Part shown: piece by piece, positions 60,591-64,000 of the stretch
Layout: the number at the start of each line of letters is the position of its first letter
How positions within the stretch are numbered: position 1 is the first letter of the stretch
Source: a bacterium 210917-DFI.7.65
GTDB lineage: Bacteria > Bacillota > Clostridia > Oscillospirales > Oscillospiraceae
Assembly (NCBI GenBank): GCA_020555865.1
Contig: JAJCJJ010000005.1
Location: 172,354-236,353 of the forward strand
Length of the DNA stretch: 64,000 nt
Direction: 5' to 3'
The notes under the pieces: model-generated
Told to the model about the DNA's origin: nothing
Databases searched by the model: none
What the model saw: only the letters and a program-made list of their open reading frames with translations
Program-made: the position numbers and the translations under genes

Positions 60591-63020
60591 TCAGTCAAAT
60601 GCTTCCAACCCCAGCTGCTGCCGAATGGTATCCCGCAGTGCCGTCATCTCCGTGTCGTTCCAAAAGAACTTCAGCTTCTGCTCTGCCACAGTATCACCTT
60701 CCGGCTCGCCTCCCAAAACAAAAACCGCAAAGGTATCGGCGATGTCTTCATGGAAATAGTTGGCTCCGTACCGGCTGACATAATGAGTGGGGTTCACCTC
60801 ATAATCGCTGACAGCAGAATCGCCCAGATCCTTCCAAAACGTCTGATAAAATGCATAGCGGAACGATCCCTCCACAAAACTGGCCGGATCGTGGGTGCTA
60901 TCTCCCTTCGTCAGATCCACCTGTGTTTCATCTTCCAGCAAAACATGGCCATATTCGTGGAGAATCGTATAGGTCAGCTTGCTCCAATCCCGGCGGGCGC
61001 CGTTTTCATCGTATACATCATAGTAATCAATGCTGATGCAGAAGCGGGAGTTATCCGTAACGCTATTTTCCTCCACGGGCGATGTATAAGCCAGAATATT
61101 ACTGTATCCGTCGCTGAACAAATTGAACTGTGTAATTTTTTGACGGGCCTCCAACGGCAGGATCGTGCATAAATACTCCCACACAGCCCTGTCCTTTGGA
61201 TCGGCAATCTGCACCTGCCCGCCTTTGACCTGGTAAGAACTCAGCACATTGGTGATACCCACAGAGTAGTTGCTCACAGTAACCAGCGCACCCTGTTCAT
61301 CGGTAGAAAGGGTAATGTATTTGCTGTAAACCGGATCCGCCCAGCTGCTGCGTCCCTGCTCTTCCGAGGCAGGCGCGCCATACATCGCCTCAATGGCCGC
61401 ACGCACCTGTGCCTGTGTATAACCAGTTTCCTCCGGCCGCAGTTCAATCCGTTCGAGAAATCCGTTGCGATACTGATAATAGGTATGGATGGGGGTCTCC
61501 TCATCGAACCACCGCATTGCATAACGATACGTATCATACACATCGGTCCAGCCTTCTCCCTTGACCTCATGTGTATCCACCCATTCGCCGGCCGCACCGA
61601 TATACGCTTCAGTATCTGAGCGGGAACTTCCAAAGTAAATCACATTTTTCCGTGTCTGACGATAGGTATAATTCTGTCCCTGTTCCCGCGCCAGTGCCCG
61701 GTAGGACGGCGTATCTGCAGAAAGGATTTCCTTTACCGCAGCCCCCGCGCGCTCTGCCGTTCTGGCAATGGCATAGGGATTGAGCTGTTCCGCCGTATCT
61801 GCGGCAGAGTGATAAAGGTATCCCCGGCCATTTTGCATCAGCAGCACCGAGGGCACGCCGGCCAACTGCAAAGAAGCGTGGTCGCTGGCTGTTTCCCCCC
61901 CGCGGCGCAGCGCAGAATCCTGCTGCTGCAGCAAGTCGCTGACCCAATTGGCCTCTCCATCCATTGTGCACACTAGCGCGTCCTCCGTTCCAAGACCGCC
62001 CAGCATATCAAACTGAATATTCCCCACCATCCGCTCTTTTTCTGCTTGTGTAAGGGAGGACGTATAGAAGCGGGAGCCGCATTTCCCGTTTTCCTCATCG
62101 GTAAAGCTGATAAAGCGCACTTCCGTATCCGTGGGAATATCCTGCAGCAACTCCGCTACATGCAACAGAGCCGCTACGCCCGATGCATTGTCGTTCGCAC
62201 CATAGGCCGTAGGCACACTGTCATGGTGGGCAGAGAGCACCAGAATGTCCGCATTGGGTAACGGCGCAGCTTTCACGGCCACCACATTGGTTCCCTTTCT
62301 GCCCTGTCCATCTTCATAAGACTGCAGGGTAACCTCATAACCCATTTCGGTAAAGCGTTTTTTCAAATATTGAACTGCCCCGTTCTCCCCCTGTGAACCA
62401 ACCGGGCGATGCACTGCAGTAAGGGCGTGCAAATCCGCATGGATCCCAGAAACGTCCGGCAGCTCGGCAGCACGTTTCAGCATCGTCAGCGCTTCCGCCA
62501 CCGTAACAGGATCCTCCGGCGCAATCAGATCCGCACTTTTTCCACGGACAATCTCCGTCTGTACGCACCAGAGCATGGGACAAACAGCCCAAGATGCGAT
62601 TTCCTTCCGATCCTGGTATTTACCCAGATTTTGGCCGACTACAGCCGGCAACCCCGCCTGGCGGTATAAAATAGCAGCAAGTTCCTGACGCATAACCGTT
62701 CGATCCGGGTCATAGTATCCATCGCCCACACCGGTTACATACCCCTGCTTTGCCGCCCAGGCCACAGCGTCCGCCTCTGCATCCGACACATCGGAAAACG
62801 GACACTCTACAGATACTTCAGGCCGTCCTGCTGCCTCATACATCAGACGTGCCGCCATTCCTCGGGTTACATAGGCATCCGGCGCATCTAAAAAAGTTTT
62901 ATCAATCGAGGCCTGCTGCACCCAAATCAGCGCATCGTTTCCCCACGCAGGCCAAACCGCCGCCCCAGCACTGGCTGTCAGCAACATAGCTCCCAATAAA
63001 AAGATAAAAATACGCTTCAT
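60591..63020 (-). CDS. Surface protein with SLH modules, M28 peptidase and a C-terminal HEXXH metalloprotease domain
   Basis: 809 residues. A signal peptide (1-20) is followed by S-layer-homology modules at about 27-185 that hold it to the cell wall (VTRGMAARLMYEAAG, VGDGYYDPDRTVMRQELAAIL). An M28 zinc peptidase spans about 205-430, with His265, Asp267, Asp277, Glu309/Glu310, Asp338 and His381. A further large region ends in a second zinc-protease motif, HEYGH at 688-692, with a likely third ligand Glu758 in HEDIADTF. Having two metalloprotease centres in one chain is unusual. Start after AAGGGGAT. It probably feeds peptides to the nearby importers. Confidence 0.85.
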   Translation of the reverse strand: MKRIFIFLLGAMLLTASAGAAVWPAWGNDALIWVQQASIDKTFLDAPDAYVTRGMAARLMYEAAGRPEVSVECPFSDVSDAEADAVAWAAKQGYVTGVGDGYYDPDRTVMRQELAAILYRQAGLPAVVGQNLGKYQDRKEIASWAVCPMLWCVQTEIVRGKSADLIAPEDPVTVAEALTMLKRAAELPDVSGIHADLHALTAVHRPVGSQGENGAVQYLKKRFTEMGYEVTLQSYEDGQGRKGTNVVAVKAAPLPNADILVLSAHHDSVPTAYGANDNASGVAALLHVAELLQDIPTDTEVRFISFTDEENGKCGSRFYTSSLTQAEKERMVGNIQFDMLGGLGTEDALVCTMDGEANWVSDLLQQQDSALRRGGETASDHASLQLAGVPSVLLMQNGRGYLYHSAADTAEQLNPYAIARTAERAGAAVKEILSADTPSYRALAREQGQNYTYRQTRKNVIYFGSSRSDTEAYIGAAGEWVDTHEVKGEGWTDVYDTYRYAMRWFDEETPIHTYYQYRNGFLERIELRPEETGYTQAQVRAAIEAMYGAPASEEQGRSSWADPVYSKYITLSTDEQGALVTVSNYSVGITNVLSSYQVKGGQVQIADPKDRAVWEYLCTILPLEARQKITQFNLFSDGYSNILAYTSPVEENSVTDNSRFCISIDYYDVYDENGARRDWSKLTYTILHEYGHVLLEDETQVDLTKGDSTHDPASFVEGSFRYAFYQTFWKDLGDSAVSDYEVNPTHYVSRYGANYFHEDIADTFAVFVLGGEPEGDTVAEQKLKFFWNDTEMTALRDTIRQQLGLEAFD

Positions 63021-63290
63021 AAAATCCCCTTTACTGCTTTATCACACACAGACTGATCGCACTGCGTAATATTTAGAATTTAGCACAAAATTACATCATA
63101 GTCGCATCACCGGAAGCAGCAAAACAAAAAACTTCTCCAAAAGCAGAGGCTCTATGGAAGTGGCAACACCCTGTCCCCCCGGCTAACATCCCTCTCATTT
63201 ACATACATTCATTGACACGTTGGTGAAATCCGCTAAAGGAATCGACGCTGCTAACCGGTTACTAACAAATAGAAAATAACCAAAAATAAG

Positions 63291-63327
63291 AAAATCCCGC
63301 TATCCCTTGCGGGACAGCGGGATTTTT
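63291..63327 (-). terminator. Terminator after the tRNA cluster
   Basis: Stem AAAATCCCGCTATCCC/GGGACAGCGGGATTTT directly after tRNA-Thr. The gap 63021-63290 upstream of the M28 gene is AT-rich and otherwise unassigned. Confidence 0.8.
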
Positions 63328-63403
<76 letters not shown>

Positions 63404-63406
63404 ATA

Positions 63407-63483
63407 TGGCGACCGAGAAGGGGCTCGAACCCTCGACCTCCAGCGTGACAGGCTGGCGTTCTAACCAACTGAACTACTCGGCC
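63407..63483 (-). tRNA. tRNA-Asp (GTC)
   Basis: Cloverleaf starting GGCCGAGTAGTTCAGTTGG; anticodon loop CTGTCAC gives GTC; CCA encoded; 3 bp from tRNA-Thr. Confidence 0.95.
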
Positions 63484-63543
63484 GTACGCATCAAGCGGTG
63501 ATCATTATAACATAACTGAACAAGTTTGTCCAGTATTATTTCC

Positions 63544-63619
63544 TGGCAGGGGCAGAAGGACTTGAACCCTCGGCACGCGGTTTTGGAGACCGCTGCTCTA
63601 CCAACTGAGCTATACCCCT
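63544..63619 (-). tRNA. tRNA-Trp (CCA)
   Basis: Cloverleaf starting AGGGGTATAGCTCAGTTGG; anticodon loop CTCCAAA gives CCA; 3'-CCA encoded. A 60-bp AT-rich spacer separates it from tRNA-Asp. Confidence 0.95.
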
Positions 63620-63622
63620 ATG

Positions 63623-63699
<77 letters not shown>

Positions 63700-63716
63700 A
63701 TGACCATCTGGCTAAT

Positions 63717-63756
63717 CAAAAAAAGAAAAGGTGCCGCCACCTTTGTGGCGGCACCA
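63717..63756 (-). terminator. Terminator between tRNA-Asn and the downstream tRNA genes
   Basis: Stem GGTGCCGCCAC/GTGGCGGCACC followed on the minus strand by TTTTCTTTTTTT. Confidence 0.8.
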
Positions 63757-63757
63757 C

Positions 63758-63833
63758 TGGCGCCTCTTGTTGGACTCGAACCAACGACACACGGATTAAC
63801 AGTCCGTTGCTCTACCGACTGAGCTAAAGAGGC
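63758..63833 (-). tRNA. tRNA-Asn (GTT)
   Basis: Cloverleaf starting GCCTCTTTAGCTCAGTCGG; anticodon loop CTGTTAA gives GTT; CCA encoded. It follows the 5S gene. Confidence 0.95.
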
Positions 63834-63838
63834 AAATA

Positions 63839-63872
63839 AAGGACTCAAACCCCAGCCGGGACCAGAGTCCTT
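63839..63872 (-). terminator. Hairpin after 5S rRNA
   Basis: Stem GGACTC.../...GAGTCC with flanking A and T runs between the 5S and tRNA-Asn genes. Confidence 0.55.
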
Positions 63873-63878
63873 TTTACA

Positions 63879-63995
<117 letters not shown>

Positions 63996-64000
63996 TTATG

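Overview
The window is about 64 kb of gene-dense, fairly GC-rich DNA from a strictly anaerobic low-G+C-type Gram-positive lineage, most likely a Clostridia/Oscillospiraceae-like gut organism. Reasons: class III ribonucleotide reductase (NrdD/NrdG), the [FeFe]-hydrogenase maturase HydF, an oxygen-sensitive glycyl radical enzyme system, RNase J, the c-di-AMP phosphodiesterase GdpP, lipoprotein-type ABC binding proteins, FeoAB and strong AGGAGG-type ribosome sites. The block gdpP-rplI-dnaB-tilS-hpt-ftsH combines genes that lie near the origin in Bacillus. No prophage, insertion sequence or CRISPR array was seen.

Layout. 1-7 kb: start of an ECF sigma factor, an ArsC/Spx-like protein, a methylglyoxal-synthase homologue lacking catalytic residues, a folate cyclo-ligase, an amino-acid ABC transporter, ung and a PHP protein. 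6.4-9.7 kb: dut, nrdG and nrdD, with NrdR-like boxes upstream of nrdD. 10.3-14.5 kb: a ricin-B lectin protein with a histone-like tail, an ABC-F ATPase and hydF. 14.6-24.6 kb: the most distinctive region, a 4-hydroxyphenylacetate decarboxylase operon (hpdB-hpdC-hpdA) that continues into a TPR protein, an MFS transporter, a DUF4125 protein and a hemerythrin. It is followed upstream by an arylamine N-acetyltransferase gene and a Crp/Fnr-type regulator gene. A 13-bp palindrome, GTGCAAWKTGCAC, lies exactly 23 bp upstream of a -10-like element at both the hpdB and the N-acetyltransferase promoters, which suggests a small aromatic-metabolism regulon run by the neighbouring regulator.

24.6-38 kb: a trigger-factor-like protein without the PPIase domain, then housekeeping genes (aroK-like, nfo, GNAT, ftsH, hpt, tilS, dnaB, rplI, gdpP, RNase J). 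38-46 kb: a membrane protein, a glycosyltransferase, cardiolipin synthase, an iron-uptake locus (feoA-feoB plus Cys-rich membrane proteins, one fused to an HMA domain, with a DtxR-type operator), a DUF1275 protein and aroD. A short AT-rich gap with two DnaA boxes follows.

46.7-60.3 kb: a peptide-scavenging island. One operon holds a complete Opp/Dpp transporter with three M20-type hydrolases; the next holds DUF1177, AroM, an M18 aminopeptidase and a C39-like cysteine peptidase. 60.6-63 kb: a surface protein with SLH modules, an M28 peptidase and a second zinc-protease motif. The right end holds tRNA genes (Thr, Asp, Trp, CAT, Asn) and a 5S rRNA gene, the 3' end of an rRNA operon read leftwards.

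Together the genes describe an anaerobic amino-acid and peptide fermenter: peptides are imported and hydrolysed, and the tyrosine-derived product 4-hydroxyphenylacetate is probably decarboxylated to p-cresol. All assignments are from reading the sequence; no database search was run.
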